This document shows positions 43,467-53,989 of a DNA stretch of 64,000 nt, in pieces. Positions within the stretch are counted from its first letter, which is position 1; each line of letters begins with the position of its first letter. The stretch spans positions 100,830 through 164,829 of the forward strand of contig NZ_KE386972.1 in assembly GCF_000429845.1 (NCBI RefSeq). Reading direction: 5' to 3'. Position numbers and translations under genes: made by a program. This DNA comes from Comamonas composti DSM 21721. GTDB lineage: Bacteria; Pseudomonadota; Gammaproteobacteria; Burkholderiales; Burkholderiaceae_C. Below the pieces are notes generated by a model. The model was not told where the DNA came from and did not search any database. It saw only the letters and a list, made by a program, of their open reading frames with translations.

Positions 43467-45104
43467 ATGCGCGAATCCAGCTCAAAATCTTCCGTCAGCC
43501 GCCGCCTGCGGACCCTGGTCCTGACCTTAGGCATTGCGGCCACTGCCTGCCAGGCCTTGCTTCCCGTACATGCCCAGCCGCGTCTGCCCACACTGGGCGA
43601 TGGCGGGGGTGCAACCACCACCAGCGAGGAGCGGCGCCTGGGCGATCGCATCATCCGCGAGCTCTATCGCGACCCGGACTATCTCGACGATCCCGTGCTG
43701 CAGGAGTATGTGGAAGGCATATGGCTGCACCTGGTCAATGCCGCACGTGAGCGCGGCGAGCTCTCGCCCGAACTGGAGGAGCGCTTTGCCTGGGAGATCC
43801 TGCTGGGCCGCGATCGCTCGATCAACGCATTTGCACTACCGGGCGGCTATCTGGGTGTGCACCTGGGCCTGATAGGCGTGGTCAGCACGCGCGACGAGCT
43901 GGCTTCGGTGCTTGCCCATGAATTGAGCCATGTGACCCAGCGCCATATTGCGCGCCTGATCGCCCAGCAGGGCAAGCAGACGCCGTTGATGCTTGGCTCC
44001 ATGATTCTGGGCGCACTCGCGGCCAGCAGAAGTCCCGATGCAGCCATGGCCATGATGATGGGTGGCCAGGCTCTGGCCGTGCAAAACCAGCTCAATTTCT
44101 CGCGCGACATGGAGCGCGAGGCCGACCGCATGGGTTATGGCCTGATGGCGCCGGCCGGCTTTGCGCCCCAGGGTTTTGTGAGCATGTTCGACAAGCTGCA
44201 GGTTGCAAGCCGTATCAACGACAACGGCAGCTGGCCTTATCTGCGCAGCCACCCCTTGACCACGGAACGTATCGCCGACATGCATTCGCGCCTGCCCCTG
44301 GGTTCCGGCACCTCCCCCATGCCCGCGCCCACGCTGGAGCACGTGATGATGGCCGCGCGTGCGCGCGTGCTCTCTCGTCCGGGGGTGGATGTGCTGCGCC
44401 AGTGGGCGGATTTGCCTCGTTCCACCAGCTTTGGCAGCCAGCCCAGGGAGCAGCAGGTGGCCCAGCTGTATGCCGCCGTACTGAGCGCCATGCAACTGAG
44501 GGACTGGTCCGTGGCGCGCGACATGCTGCATCGCCTGAGCGCCGCCTGCAGCGTCAATCCCGAGGCCTTGCGCCAGGCCCGGCTGCTGCAGACCGAGCTG
44601 GAGCTGGGCGCAGGCCAGCCCTCGGCCGCACTTGCTGCGCTGGAGCCCGTATCGCAAACTCCGGCCCTGCCCTCTGCCGATGCAAAGCAAAATGATCCGC
44701 CCCTGGCCGGCCCCAGCCTTGCCACCGTCATGGTGCGTGAGAGCCGCGGCCCGCACAGGCCCGAGCTCTTGCTGCGTACCCAGGTGCTGCTGCGCCAGCA
44801 GTCGGCAGCCGCCATGGCAGGGCAGTTGCAGACCTGGGTGACCGATCATCCGCGCGATGCTCAGGCCTGGCAGTTGCTGGCCCAGGTCTGGGGCTCGCAA
44901 AAACAGGAACTTCGGGCGCTGCGCGCCGAAGCCGAGGCCCATGTCGCCCACTATGACTATCCAGCTGCCGTGGACCGGTTCAAGGCTGCGCAGGAGTTGG
45001 GGCGCAAGAGTGGTCAGCAGCTCGATTACATCGAGGCCTCGATCATCGATACGCGCCTGCGTGCCGTGGAAGAGCTGCTACGGGAACAGTCGAGCGAGAA
45101 GTGA
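43467..45104 (+). CDS. bepA: Periplasmic M48 metalloprotease with TPR tail (BepA/YfgC-like)
   Basis: 545 residues. Signal peptide to about residue 36 (cleavage VHA-QP). Zinc site HELSH (H151, E152, H155) and the third ligand in MEREADRMG near 216. The C-terminal third is helical and TPR-like, rich in Gln/Leu/Ala. BepA checks and degrades stalled outer-membrane proteins such as LptD at the BAM complex. The last 27 bases overlap the opposite-strand small membrane gene. Confidence 0.92.
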   Translation: MRESSSKSSVSRRLRTLVLTLGIAATACQALLPVHAQPRLPTLGDGGGATTTSEERRLGDRIIRELYRDPDYLDDPVLQEYVEGIWLHLVNAARERGELSPELEERFAWEILLGRDRSINAFALPGGYLGVHLGLIGVVSTRDELASVLAHELSHVTQRHIARLIAQQGKQTPLMLGSMILGALAASRSPDAAMAMMMGGQALAVQNQLNFSRDMEREADRMGYGLMAPAGFAPQGFVSMFDKLQVASRINDNGSWPYLRSHPLTTERIADMHSRLPLGSGTSPMPAPTLEHVMMAARARVLSRPGVDVLRQWADLPRSTSFGSQPREQQVAQLYAAVLSAMQLRDWSVARDMLHRLSAACSVNPEALRQARLLQTELELGAGQPSAALAALEPVSQTPALPSADAKQNDPPLAGPSLATVMVRESRGPHRPELLLRTQVLLRQQSAAAMAGQLQTWVTDHPRDAQAWQLLAQVWGSQKQELRALRAEAEAHVAHYDYPAAVDRFKAAQELGRKSGQQLDYIEASIIDTRLRAVEELLREQSSEK

Positions 45105-45425
45105 TTCAATGACCAGGCCCAGCACTGAATAAATCAGGGCTCCGAGCATGGCTGCCCAGAAGCCCGCCACATGAAAGCCGCCCAGAATGCCCGAGGCGGC
45201 CCAGAACATGAGCCCGTTGACCACGAACAGGAACAGTCCCACGGTGACGATGGTCACGGGCAGGGTCAGCACCACCAGCACGGGCCTGAGCACGGCGTTG
45301 AGCAGGCCGATGACCAGCGCAGCAATCATGGCCGAGCCAAAGCTGGCCACCTGTACGCCACTGTAGAGGTAGGCAACGGTCAGCAGGGCGACGGCGCTGA
45401 GCAGCCATTTGATCAAGAGCTTCAT
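45078..45425 (-). CDS. Small four-helix membrane protein (phage-holin-4-2/YvlD-like)
   Basis: 115 residues with four hydrophobic segments: MKLLIKWLLSAVALL, the LRPVLVVLTLPVTIVTVG core typical of the Mycobacterium-type 4-TM family, VNGLMFWAAS and a C-terminal helix. Named after holins, but chromosomal members are not phage genes; role unknown. It converges on bepA with a 27-base overlap. Confidence 0.85.
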   Translation of the reverse strand: MKLLIKWLLSAVALLTVAYLYSGVQVASFGSAMIAALVIGLLNAVLRPVLVVLTLPVTIVTVGLFLFVVNGLMFWAASGILGGFHVAGFWAAMLGALIYSVLGLVIESLLARLFP

Positions 45426-45478
45426 GAAGCGAGCATAGCAGCAGGCCCAAGCCTACCGCCCAGCCAGGGCCACACAGC

Positions 45479-45515
45479 AAAAAGCCCTGCGGGCGAGACC
45501 TGCAGGGCTTTTTCG
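45479..45515. terminator. Rho-independent terminator downstream of the 45544-45981 gene
   Basis: AAAAAGCCCTGC and GCAGGGCTTTTT flank a loop of about ten bases, with A- and T-runs on both sides, so it is active in either direction. It separates the hypothetical gene from the small membrane gene on the minus strand. Confidence 0.75.
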
Positions 45516-45543
45516 ACTGGGATACGCAAGCGCGCTGCGGGCG

Positions 45544-45981
45544 CTAGATCATGCTTTCTTCAAACACCAGGCCCAGCATGGCGCCCAGGGCTGCCAGGGT
45601 GCCAGGCAGGTTCCAGCTGCGGGTGTTCTGGGCTGGGGCCGGCTGCTTGGGCCGGCGTGCATCAACCACCTGGGCCTTGCCGTGGAGCTGCTGCAGCTCT
45701 TCCAGCAAGCCGTCCAGAGGGCCCTTGGCCAACACCTGGGAGACACGGGCACCGCCCTGGTCGAGCACCGGCACCAGATGCGCAAACAGCTTGTCGGCCC
45801 ATTTGCCGCGCCAGTTCTCGCGCGCACTGTGGCTGACCCATTTGCTCGCGCGATGGGTGATGCGCGGAGCACAGGCCACGAGCAGCCAGTGCGAGGAGGA
45901 GGCTTGTGGCGAGCCGGCAAGCCCCTGCAGCAAGGGCAGGGCGTAGTCGGCGTCATCCACATAGATGATGATGGGAGTCAC
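45544..45981 (-). CDS. Conserved-looking hypothetical protein
   Basis: 145 residues from a GTG with AAGGA nine bases upstream. N-terminal beta strand MTPIIIYVDDADYALPLLQG, then Trp/Lys/Arg-rich WVSHSARENWRGKWADKLF and a possible C-terminal membrane helix (LPGTLAALGAMLGLVFEES). The beginning resembles universal-stress or receiver-like alpha/beta folds, but no motif is decisive. Has its own terminator. Function not recognised. Confidence 0.7.
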   Translation of the reverse strand: MTPIIIYVDDADYALPLLQGLAGSPQASSSHWLLVACAPRITHRASKWVSHSARENWRGKWADKLFAHLVPVLDQGGARVSQVLAKGPLDGLLEELQQLHGKAQVVDARRPKQPAPAQNTRSWNLPGTLAALGAMLGLVFEESMI

Positions 45982-46083
45982 GGGGCAGATCCTTGTATTG
46001 CGGGGGCCACGAGCGGCAAGGTGCTTATTCTGACAGGCCGGGGAGCACGCCCCCGGCCCTATAGGCCCCGCCGCTTTCAGGCT

Positions 46084-46851
46084 TCAGGCCTCGTTGGCCA
46101 CGGCCTTGCCGCTGGCGTTGCGTGCAGCCATCCACTTGCCCAGGCCCAGGACCAGCAGCGCGCCGACCACATGGGCACCATAGAACAGGATGTTGGAGAC
46201 CACGGCCAGGCCGTTCTCATCGACGGTGCCAAGCTTGAACATCCAGGTCCACTTCTCGGTGTTCACGAACACCGGATCGGTGACCAGCATGCCGCCCGCA
46301 ATCCAGCCCAGCAGCATGCCGCCGAGCACGATGATCATGGGGAAACGCTCCATGAGCTTGATCACCAACTGCGAGCCCCAGACGATGATGGGGATGGAGA
46401 TCAGCAGGCCCAGCGTGACCAGCAGCATCTGGTGCTCGCCCGAGCTCTGGGCTGCGCCCGCGATGGCGATCACGTTGTCCACGCTCATGACCAGGTCGGC
46501 CACGATGATGGTCTTGATGGCCGCGAACAGCTTGTCGCTGCCTTCGATGCCGTCATGGCCTTCTTCATCGGGCGCGATCAGCTTGATGCCGATCCAGACC
46601 AGCAGCAGGGCGCCAACAACCTTGAGGAAGGGCAGTTGCAGCAGGGTCATCGCGAAGGCGATGAGGATGACGCGCAAGACGATGGCACCGGCCGTGCCGT
46701 AGATGATGCCCTTGGTGCGCTGGGCCGGCGGCAGTTTGCGGCAGGCGAGAGCGATGACCACGGCGTTATCGCCACCCAGCAGGATGTCGATGATGATGAT
46801 CTGGCCCAAGGCGACCCAGAATGGGGCGTGTGTAAGAAAGTCCAAGTCCAT
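46084..46851 (-). CDS. TerC family membrane protein, riboswitch-controlled (Alx/manganese exporter type)
   Basis: 255 residues, about seven membrane segments; acid motifs LGGDNAVVIALAC (near 26-38) and MSVDNVIAIAG (near 124). The start at 46851 has AGGGGA six bases upstream. The leader carries a yybP-ykoY aptamer at 47007-47145, which senses Mn(II), so this is very likely a manganese exporter that is switched on at high Mn. The paralog at 38801 lacks the element. Confidence 0.93.
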   Translation of the reverse strand: MDLDFLTHAPFWVALGQIIIIDILLGGDNAVVIALACRKLPPAQRTKGIIYGTAGAIVLRVILIAFAMTLLQLPFLKVVGALLLVWIGIKLIAPDEEGHDGIEGSDKLFAAIKTIIVADLVMSVDNVIAIAGAAQSSGEHQMLLVTLGLLISIPIIVWGSQLVIKLMERFPMIIVLGGMLLGWIAGGMLVTDPVFVNTEKWTWMFKLGTVDENGLAVVSNILFYGAHVVGALLVLGLGKWMAARNASGKAVANEA

Positions 46852-47006
46852 AAGGTTTCCCCTGTTGAATGTCTTGAGTGACCAGCCTTCAAACAAGGCC
46901 GGGCACCACCCATACAGAAAACCCAGATAGCTGCCTTAGCGCAGACCCGGACAGGACATGCCTGGAGCACGGGGGAAGCACCTTGATCGACCGCCATAGG
47001 GTCCAT

Positions 47007-47145
47007 CAAAGGTCTTGCTCAGCTGCAGCAGTGCTGCAGCCCGGAGGGCCGGAAGCTTGCGCTTCGTATTGACGACCAATCCGTAACCTCGCGCTGGACC
47101 TGCAGTTGGCAGGTCTGGCGGATGGCAAAGAGCTACTCCCCTTCG
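47007..47145 (-). promoter_or_regulatory. yybP-ykoY manganese riboswitch upstream of terC
   Basis: Read on the minus strand: CGAAGGGGAGTAGCTC at the 5' edge, internal GGTCGTCAATACGAAG (about 47062-47077) and GAGCAAGACCTTTG at the 3' edge. GGGGAGTAGC and GCAAGACC are the conserved L1 and L3 ligand-binding segments. P1 closes as CGAAGG/CCTTTG and the next stem as GCTC/GAGC. A gap of 155 bases leads to the terC start with a purine-rich ribosome-binding site. Confidence 0.88.
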
Positions 47146-47314
47146 AACCCGCGGATTGCAACACAAAACAGATACAACACGCAAGCGCAGAGACATTTAT
47201 TGACCATTGGGCACATACTGTGCGTTGAGTCCCGGAGCAGCTTCTTGTCCACCTCCCCGCCCGCAGTACGCTTATGGCAAGCGTCTTATCATGCCTGCCT
47301 TGCAAAGAGGATTC

Positions 47315-47731
47315 ATGACTGCGTTACACATCACCGACATAGAAGCTGCCATCAACTACTGGCGGGAGCGCGCTCCATCACCCGATGGCGTTCTGCTCTC
47401 ACCCGAAGTCCGGGCCCTGGCCGAGGTCTATGCGCTGATGATCTTCCGCCACCAGAGCGAGATCCCGGTCGATGGCTTTCCATCGCACGCCATGGCCGCC
47501 TGGCTGGTGTGGTATGACACCACGCCCGACACGCCCTGCATTGCGATTTGCTCGACCAGCCAGGGCGACGAGAAGTGCAAGGGCTGCGGGCGCAGCTTTG
47601 AAGAAGTCCAGTACTGGACCGCGATGGAGCCCGCAGAAAAACGCGCGGTATGGCTGCGCATCACCCGCGAGGCCGACTCCTGGCGCTTTACCCGCTATGC
47701 AGAGCGGGCGGCCGAAAAGCGCTCCTCCTGA
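47315..47731 (+). CDS. DUF3717/DUF1289 two-domain protein
   Basis: 138 residues. The N-terminal half TALHITDIEAAINYWRERAPSP (19 residues: LHITDIEAAINYWRERAPS) fits DUF3717. The C-terminal half has the DUF1289 cysteine pattern in CIAICSTSQGDEKCKGCGRS, a likely small Zn or Fe-S site (C-x3-C, C-x2-C). Start at 47315, after AAAGAGG; a Met eight codons earlier has no ribosome-binding site. The domains are usually described separately. Function unknown. Confidence 0.78.
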   Translation: MTALHITDIEAAINYWRERAPSPDGVLLSPEVRALAEVYALMIFRHQSEIPVDGFPSHAMAAWLVWYDTTPDTPCIAICSTSQGDEKCKGCGRSFEEVQYWTAMEPAEKRAVWLRITREADSWRFTRYAERAAEKRSS

Positions 47732-47745
47732 GCCCGGCAGACTGC

Positions 47746-48306
47746 CTATTTCCAGCGCAGGGGCTCGACGAACACCGTACCCAGATTGCTGGACAGCGTG
47801 AGCGCGCCTTCCTGTATCGTGGCCTGCAGCTGCATGCTGCGCTCGGCCAGCGCGGCCAGGGCCTGGCTGGTCTCGGAAGGCAGGCGCCAGACCTGGAGCT
47901 TGTCCAGACGCGCGAGCTTGCCCTCCATGCCCTTCCACCAGACCTCGGCCGCGTGGCTGAACGGGTAAAGCACCACGGCATCGGATTTGCTGCAGGCCTT
48001 GGAGATCGGCTTTTCCTCGGGCTGGCCGACCTCGATCCACAGGCGCTTGGCGCCCGTGAAGTCGGTCAGCGAGACATCCGGGTCATCGGGGTCGGACAGG
48101 CCTGCGCCAAAGGCCAGCGTGCCGTCGCCATGGCACATGTCGTTCAGCTGGTGGGCGTTGAGCGCCAGCGCCACCAGGCGCACCATCATGCGCTCGTCGG
48201 TTTCGCTGGGATGGCGGGCCAGCGTCAGATTGTGGTCGGCGTAATAGCCATGGTCGATGTCGGCAATCGACACATGGGCCTTGAAGATCGTGGATTTAAT
48301 GGCCAT
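47746..48306 (-). CDS. yaeQ: YaeQ family protein
   Basis: 186 residues, standard length. N-terminal MAIKSTIFKAHVSIADIDHGYY, then HPSETDERMMVRLVALAL and WIEVGQPEEKPISKA. YaeQ has a PD-(D/E)xK nuclease-like fold and was once linked to RfaH-independent haemolysin expression, but its function is unsettled. Convergent with the DUF3717 gene, 14 bases apart. Confidence 0.92.
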   Translation of the reverse strand: MAIKSTIFKAHVSIADIDHGYYADHNLTLARHPSETDERMMVRLVALALNAHQLNDMCHGDGTLAFGAGLSDPDDPDVSLTDFTGAKRLWIEVGQPEEKPISKACSKSDAVVLYPFSHAAEVWWKGMEGKLARLDKLQVWRLPSETSQALAALAERSMQLQATIQEGALTLSSNLGTVFVEPLRWK

Positions 48307-48402
48307 GAAGCTATCCAAAGACGGCCTGCACCTTGAGGCGAGCGCCCGCTGCCGGCCCCGTGGCACGTGCGGTGAGCGCATTCCCGTTGCGCAAGCCTTG
48401 CA

Positions 48403-48493
48403 AAAACAAGAGCTGCTAGCGCAAGTCCTGACTTGTTTTAGCAGCTCTATCTATCTCAATTGCGCTTCAGGCAAGCGCTACCAGCTATCTTTT
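48403..48493. repeat. GCTGCTAGCGC repeat, copy 6 (long form), abutting the purB stop
   Basis: AACAAGAGCTGCTAGCGCAAG ... TTGTTTTAGCAGCTC forms a long arm pair, followed by GCGCTTCAGGCAAGCGCTACCAGCTATCTTTTTT. The last T-run touches the purB stop codon at 48494. On the minus strand it is positioned to terminate purB transcription. Confidence 0.6.
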
Positions 48494-49879
<1,386 letters not shown>

Positions 49880-50010
49880 TCATTGTAGGTGGGCCGCACA
49901 ATTCATGGAGCCGGCCAGGTGATAGGCGGGCAACGCATAGAATCGGCAGCCCGGAGATTCGCCGGCTCACACCGGTCCTGGAGCCGGTCTCCGCCCCACG
50001 GAAGACAAGC

Positions 50011-50625
50011 ATGAAATTGATAGGTTCCACCAGCAGCGCCTACGTACGCAAGGTACGCATCGTCCTGGCCGAAAAAAGGCTGGAATATCAGTTCGTGCAA
50101 GAAAACCCCTGGGACCAGGAGCAGACTCCGGGCACGGGCAACCCGCTGGGCAAGGTGCCGCGCCTGGTCATGGACGGCTGCGATGCCATGTTCGACTCGC
50201 GCGTGATCGTCGAATACCTGGACACGCTGTCCCCCGTGGGCAAGCTGATCCCGGGCACGGGCCGCGAGCGCGCCGAAGTCAAGAGCTGGGAGGCCCTGGC
50301 CGACGGCCTGCTCGACGCCGGCGCCCTCGCGCGCCTGGAAGCCACCTGGCCGGGCCGCAGCTCGGATCAGCGCTGCCAAGCCTGGATGGAGCGCCAGTTG
50401 GGCAAGGTCCGGGCCGCCCTGGCCGTCATGTCCCAGGGCCTGGGCGACAAGAGTTATTGCTGCGGCGTGCATTTCACGCTGGCCGATGTCTGCGTGGGCA
50501 GCGCCCTGGGCTGGCTGGATCTGCGTTTTCCCGAAATTGCCTGGCGTGACGAGCACCCGAATCTGGCCCTGCTGTTCGCCAAGCTGGCCGAGCGACCCAG
50601 CTTTGCCTCAACCCGGCCCGAGTGA
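50011..50625 (+). CDS. Glutathione S-transferase
   Basis: 204 residues. N-domain MKLIGSTSSAYVRKVRIVLAEK with the Ser-Ala-Tyr region usual in bacterial beta/theta-like GSTs, GKVPRLVMDGC and FDSRVIVEYLD for glutathione; helical C-domain ending FTLADVCVGSALGWLDLRFP. Detoxification or thiol chemistry in the cytosol. Different class from the protein at 30644. Strong terminator at 50715-50742. Confidence 0.92.
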   Translation: MKLIGSTSSAYVRKVRIVLAEKRLEYQFVQENPWDQEQTPGTGNPLGKVPRLVMDGCDAMFDSRVIVEYLDTLSPVGKLIPGTGRERAEVKSWEALADGLLDAGALARLEATWPGRSSDQRCQAWMERQLGKVRAALAVMSQGLGDKSYCCGVHFTLADVCVGSALGWLDLRFPEIAWRDEHPNLALLFAKLAERPSFASTRPE

Positions 50626-50714
50626 TCTGCGCAAGAACAGCTGCATCACCTCTCGATCCAGGCCATTTGCGACTTTGACGTGAGGCAGATCCTGCACGCT
50701 GTGCAGCTGCATGC

Positions 50715-50742
50715 AAAAAGGCCATCTTTCGATGGCCTTTTT
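50715..50742. terminator. Bidirectional terminator after gst
   Basis: AAAAAGGCCATC, loop TTTC, GATGGCCTTTTT: a 12-base perfect stem including the A/T runs, 90 bases after the GST stop. Confidence 0.88.
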
Positions 50743-50744
50743 GC

Positions 50745-50900
50745 TGGCATAAAAAAGTCGCGAAGCGTCCCGAAACGAAAAAAGAGAGGGAGGGAGGAGA
50801 AGCGCTTCGGGCAGAACAGTTGAACTGTGACCCCAGAGGCTTCGCAACATAAAACTGGTATGGATTCTCTCTTGGTGCAAACCTTAATCTGTAGATGAGT
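50745..50900 (-). ncRNA. Candidate small RNA with a CCUCC-rich loop
   Basis: The 464-base gap 50626-51089 contains no gene. On the minus strand the segment from about 50811 down to 50751 reads CCCGAAGCG, then CTTCTCCTCCCTCCCTCTC, then TTTCGGGACGCTTCG and CGACTTTTTT. CCCGAA can pair with TTCGGG (6 bp) or CGAAGCG with CGCTTCG (7 bp), mutually exclusive folds that both present the anti-Shine-Dalgarno-like C/U loop and end in a T-run. A second terminator (50715-50742) lies just beyond. The loop is large and no promoter is certain, so this is a proposal. Confidence 0.35.
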
Positions 50901-51089
50901 CACTTTTGCAGAAGTTCCAGATCTTGTGGGTTGCAATTTTGTAACAATTTGCGGAATACTGCGTTTTATCTGTAGGCCTTTTTCCATACTTGCTACCCGC
51001 GCCCTACAAACATCAGGTGCACAAGTTGGAATTCACATTTTCAAGCGCTGCCCCAGGCCGCCATCGCAGCCCGGGAAATGCCTGCATCT

Positions 51090-53882
51090 TCACTCAAAAA
51101 CAGCCTTCCACAACCTCTTGACCGGGTCGCATAGCGGCGCGGCCTGGGCCGGCTCAAGCACCGCTGCGCGCTCGTCAAGGCGGGCCACATGCTGCAGCCG
51201 GCGCAGTTCGCGATACGCACTGGCCGTCTGCTGGCCAACGCCTTGCGGCAGCAGGCCCGCCTGCTCGGCACGCAGCAAAAGCGCGATGTTGCCGACGTTG
51301 GCCACCAGCTCGGGATGGCGCGCCGACTGCGAGAGCACGAGAAACTGCACCGCAAACTCCACATCGACCATGCCGCCCGGGCTGTGCTTGACATCGAACA
51401 GGCCGCTGCGCACCGGGTGGGCCGTGCGCACGCGCTCGCGCATGCCCACGATCTCGTCACGCAGCGCAGCCGCATCGCGGGGCGCGGTGATCACGGCTTC
51501 GCGCACGGCATCAAAGCGTGCCTCCAGCGCCAGGCCGCCGTCCGGCGCAGCGGCGTCCTCGGTCTGCAAATCCTCGCTGCCCAGTACGAAGCGCGCCCGC
51601 GTCATGGCCTGGTGCTCCCAGGTCCAGGCGGTATTGCTGCCGCGCTGCTGCTGGTAGTTGGCATAGGAGGCAAAGCTGGTCACCAGCAGACCGGAGTTGC
51701 CGTTGGGGCGCAGCGCCGTGTCGATCTCGAACAGATCGCCTTCACCGGTCTTCACGGCCAGCCAGTTGATGAGCTTGCGCACAAAGGCCGCATAGACCTC
51801 GGGCGCACTCTCGTCCTCGTCGTCGAACACGAAGACGATATCCAGGTCGCTGCCGTAGCCCAGCTCCTTGCCGCCCAGCTTGCCGTAACCAATGATCGCG
51901 AACTGGGGCGATGCACGGTGCCGGTTTCTGAGCCGGCTCCAGCACCAGCGCGCGGTCACGCGCAGCACGCTGTCGGCCAGGGCGCTGAGGTCGTCGGCCA
52001 CCTGCTCCACGCTGATGCGGCCTTCGATGTCGCGCGCCAGCGTTCTGAACACCTCGGCATGGTGAGCGCGGCGCAGCAGGTTCAGCAGGTTTTCGTCGTC
52101 GTCCTCGCCCGTGGCCTGCAGGGCTGCCAGACGCAAGGCGAGTTCATGCTCGAAGTCGGCCGCCGAGAAGCGCTCGCCCAGCATGGCATCGCTGGCCAGC
52201 TCGTCGATCACGCCCGGGTGCTGCTGCAGATAGCGCGCGGGCCAGCGCGCCGCGCCCAGCAGGTGCAGCAGCCGCTCGTGCACAGCCGGGCGCTCCAGCA
52301 GCAGGGCCAGATAGCTTTCGCGGCGCAACAGCGGCTCCAGCCAGCTCAAGAAGCGCAGCGCGGCCTCTTCGCTGGCCTCGCCATCGGCGACCCATTGCGC
52401 CGTGAGCTGCACCAGGCGAAACAGGCGGTTGCGCGCCTCTTCACGCAGCCCCTGTATGCGCGCATTGCCGCGCCAGCCCGCCACATGGCCGGCCAGGGCC
52501 TCGGGCAGCTTGTCCATCAGACCATCGATTTCGCGCGGCATGCCGGCCGCAGCCTGACCCTGGGCCGAACCACAACGTCCCGATCCGCAAGACGGAGCCG
52601 AGCCGCCGAGCAAGGTGTCGAACTCCTCGGCCACGAATTCGCGGTGGGCATCAAGCTGGTGCAGAAAGGCGCAGGTATCGCCAAAACCCAGACTGCGCGC
52701 AATCCAGTCCAGATCGTCATCGCGCGTGGGCAGCACATGGGTCTGCTGGTCGTCCAGATACTGGATGCGGTGTTCCACACGGCGCAAGAACACATAGGCC
52801 GCCGCGAGCTCATCGGCCACCTGCCGGCTCATCAGGCCCGCGCGCGCCAGGCGCTGCAAGGCCTCCAGCGTGGGCCGGCAACGCAGTTCGGGAAACTGTC
52901 CGCCGCGCACCACCTGCAGCAATTGCACCGTGAACTCGATCTCGCGTATGCCGCCGCGCGAGAGCTTGACATCGTTGGCCCGCCCTGGGTGGCCGGCGCT
53001 GCGCCGCGCCGCATGCTCGCGTATCTGGCGATGCAGGGAGCGCAGGGCGTCGAACACTGCATAGTCGAGATAGCGGCGGAACACGAAGGGCAGAACCACG
53101 CCGCGCAGCGCCTGGACCTGGGGCGAGCGCACGACATCGAACGGCGCCACGACCCGGCTCTTGAGCCAGGCAAAACGCTCCCATTCACGCCCCTGGGTCT
53201 GCAGGTACTCTTCCAGCGAGGCCAGGGACACGGCCGGCGGCCCGGAGTTGCCATGGGGGCGCAGCGCCAGATCGACGCGAAACACGAAGCCGTGCTCGGT
53301 GGTATCGCCTATCAGGGCGTAGATGCCCTTGACCGCGCGCGCAAAGTATTCGTGATTGGAGATCACGCCGCGTCCGTCGCTCTGGCCCGTGGTCTCGCCC
53401 TCCTGCTCGTAGACATAGATCAGGTCGATGTCGCTGGAGACATTGAGCTCGCGCGCGCCCAGCTTGCCCATGCCTATGACCCACAGCTGCACGGGCTGGC
53501 CGTCGCGCCCGCGCGGCTCGCCATGGCGCGCATCGAGCTCGACGCGCACCTGGGTGCATGCGCGATCCAGCGCCAGCTCGGCCAGCTCGGTGACCGCACG
53601 TGTGACCACGCCCAGGGGCACCTGCTGCTCGCAGTCGAGCACCATCAGCCTTTGCATGACCAGCTGGCGCAGGATGCGCAGGCTAGCCGACAGGTCCAGG
53701 CCCCGCTGCAGCAGGGCCTGTAGGCCCTGCTGCATGCTCTCCAGACAGGGCTCGCCCTCAGGCAGCAAAGCCAGTTCGTCGGCATAGCGCCGCTGCAGAC
53801 GCTGATGAAAGCGGGAGTAAGAAGCCTGTGCGGAAGAATGATTCATGGCTTGCTGCGCCATAAGCTGCTCGAAAGAATGCAT
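51090..53882 (-). CDS. glnE: Bifunctional glutamine-synthetase adenylyltransferase/deadenylylase
   Basis: 930 residues, full length. Two nucleotidyltransferase domains are visible: GMGKLGARELNVSSDIDLIYVY (near 135-157, deadenylylase side) and GYGKLGGKELGYGSDLDIVF (near 660-680, adenylylase side), joined by a helical regulatory domain. It adjusts glutamine synthetase activity in response to PII and glutamine. Several Met codons at the start (53882, 53858, 53846) are possible; the longest is given. Divergent from yhdP, 107 bases apart. Confidence 0.95.
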   Translation of the reverse strand: MHSFEQLMAQQAMNHSSAQASYSRFHQRLQRRYADELALLPEGEPCLESMQQGLQALLQRGLDLSASLRILRQLVMQRLMVLDCEQQVPLGVVTRAVTELAELALDRACTQVRVELDARHGEPRGRDGQPVQLWVIGMGKLGARELNVSSDIDLIYVYEQEGETTGQSDGRGVISNHEYFARAVKGIYALIGDTTEHGFVFRVDLALRPHGNSGPPAVSLASLEEYLQTQGREWERFAWLKSRVVAPFDVVRSPQVQALRGVVLPFVFRRYLDYAVFDALRSLHRQIREHAARRSAGHPGRANDVKLSRGGIREIEFTVQLLQVVRGGQFPELRCRPTLEALQRLARAGLMSRQVADELAAAYVFLRRVEHRIQYLDDQQTHVLPTRDDDLDWIARSLGFGDTCAFLHQLDAHREFVAEEFDTLLGGSAPSCGSGRCGSAQGQAAAGMPREIDGLMDKLPEALAGHVAGWRGNARIQGLREEARNRLFRLVQLTAQWVADGEASEEAALRFLSWLEPLLRRESYLALLLERPAVHERLLHLLGAARWPARYLQQHPGVIDELASDAMLGERFSAADFEHELALRLAALQATGEDDDENLLNLLRRAHHAEVFRTLARDIEGRISVEQVADDLSALADSVLRVTARWCWSRLRNRHRASPQFAIIGYGKLGGKELGYGSDLDIVFVFDDEDESAPEVYAAFVRKLINWLAVKTGEGDLFEIDTALRPNGNSGLLVTSFASYANYQQQRGSNTAWTWEHQAMTRARFVLGSEDLQTEDAAAPDGGLALEARFDAVREAVITAPRDAAALRDEIVGMRERVRTAHPVRSGLFDVKHSPGGMVDVEFAVQFLVLSQSARHPELVANVGNIALLLRAEQAGLLPQGVGQQTASAYRELRRLQHVARLDERAAVLEPAQAAPLCDPVKRLWKAVFE

Positions 53883-53989
53883 AGAACCATGAAGTTAGCG
53901 CTTCTGGCAAAAGCCTTGTCTGGTAACAGATTGATTGCCGCGCCCCTGCAGGGGCACGGGCGATAATCCCTTCATTGCCCGAACCGCCG

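Noticed and set aside
45078..45425. Holin-like gene as evidence of a prophage
   Set aside because: No other phage gene is near, and this four-helix family is common on bacterial chromosomes.
47131..47150. GGGTTCGAA on the minus strand suggesting a tRNA T-loop
   Set aside because: No acceptor stem, anticodon arm or CCA fits; the sequence belongs to the 5' edge of the riboswitch.
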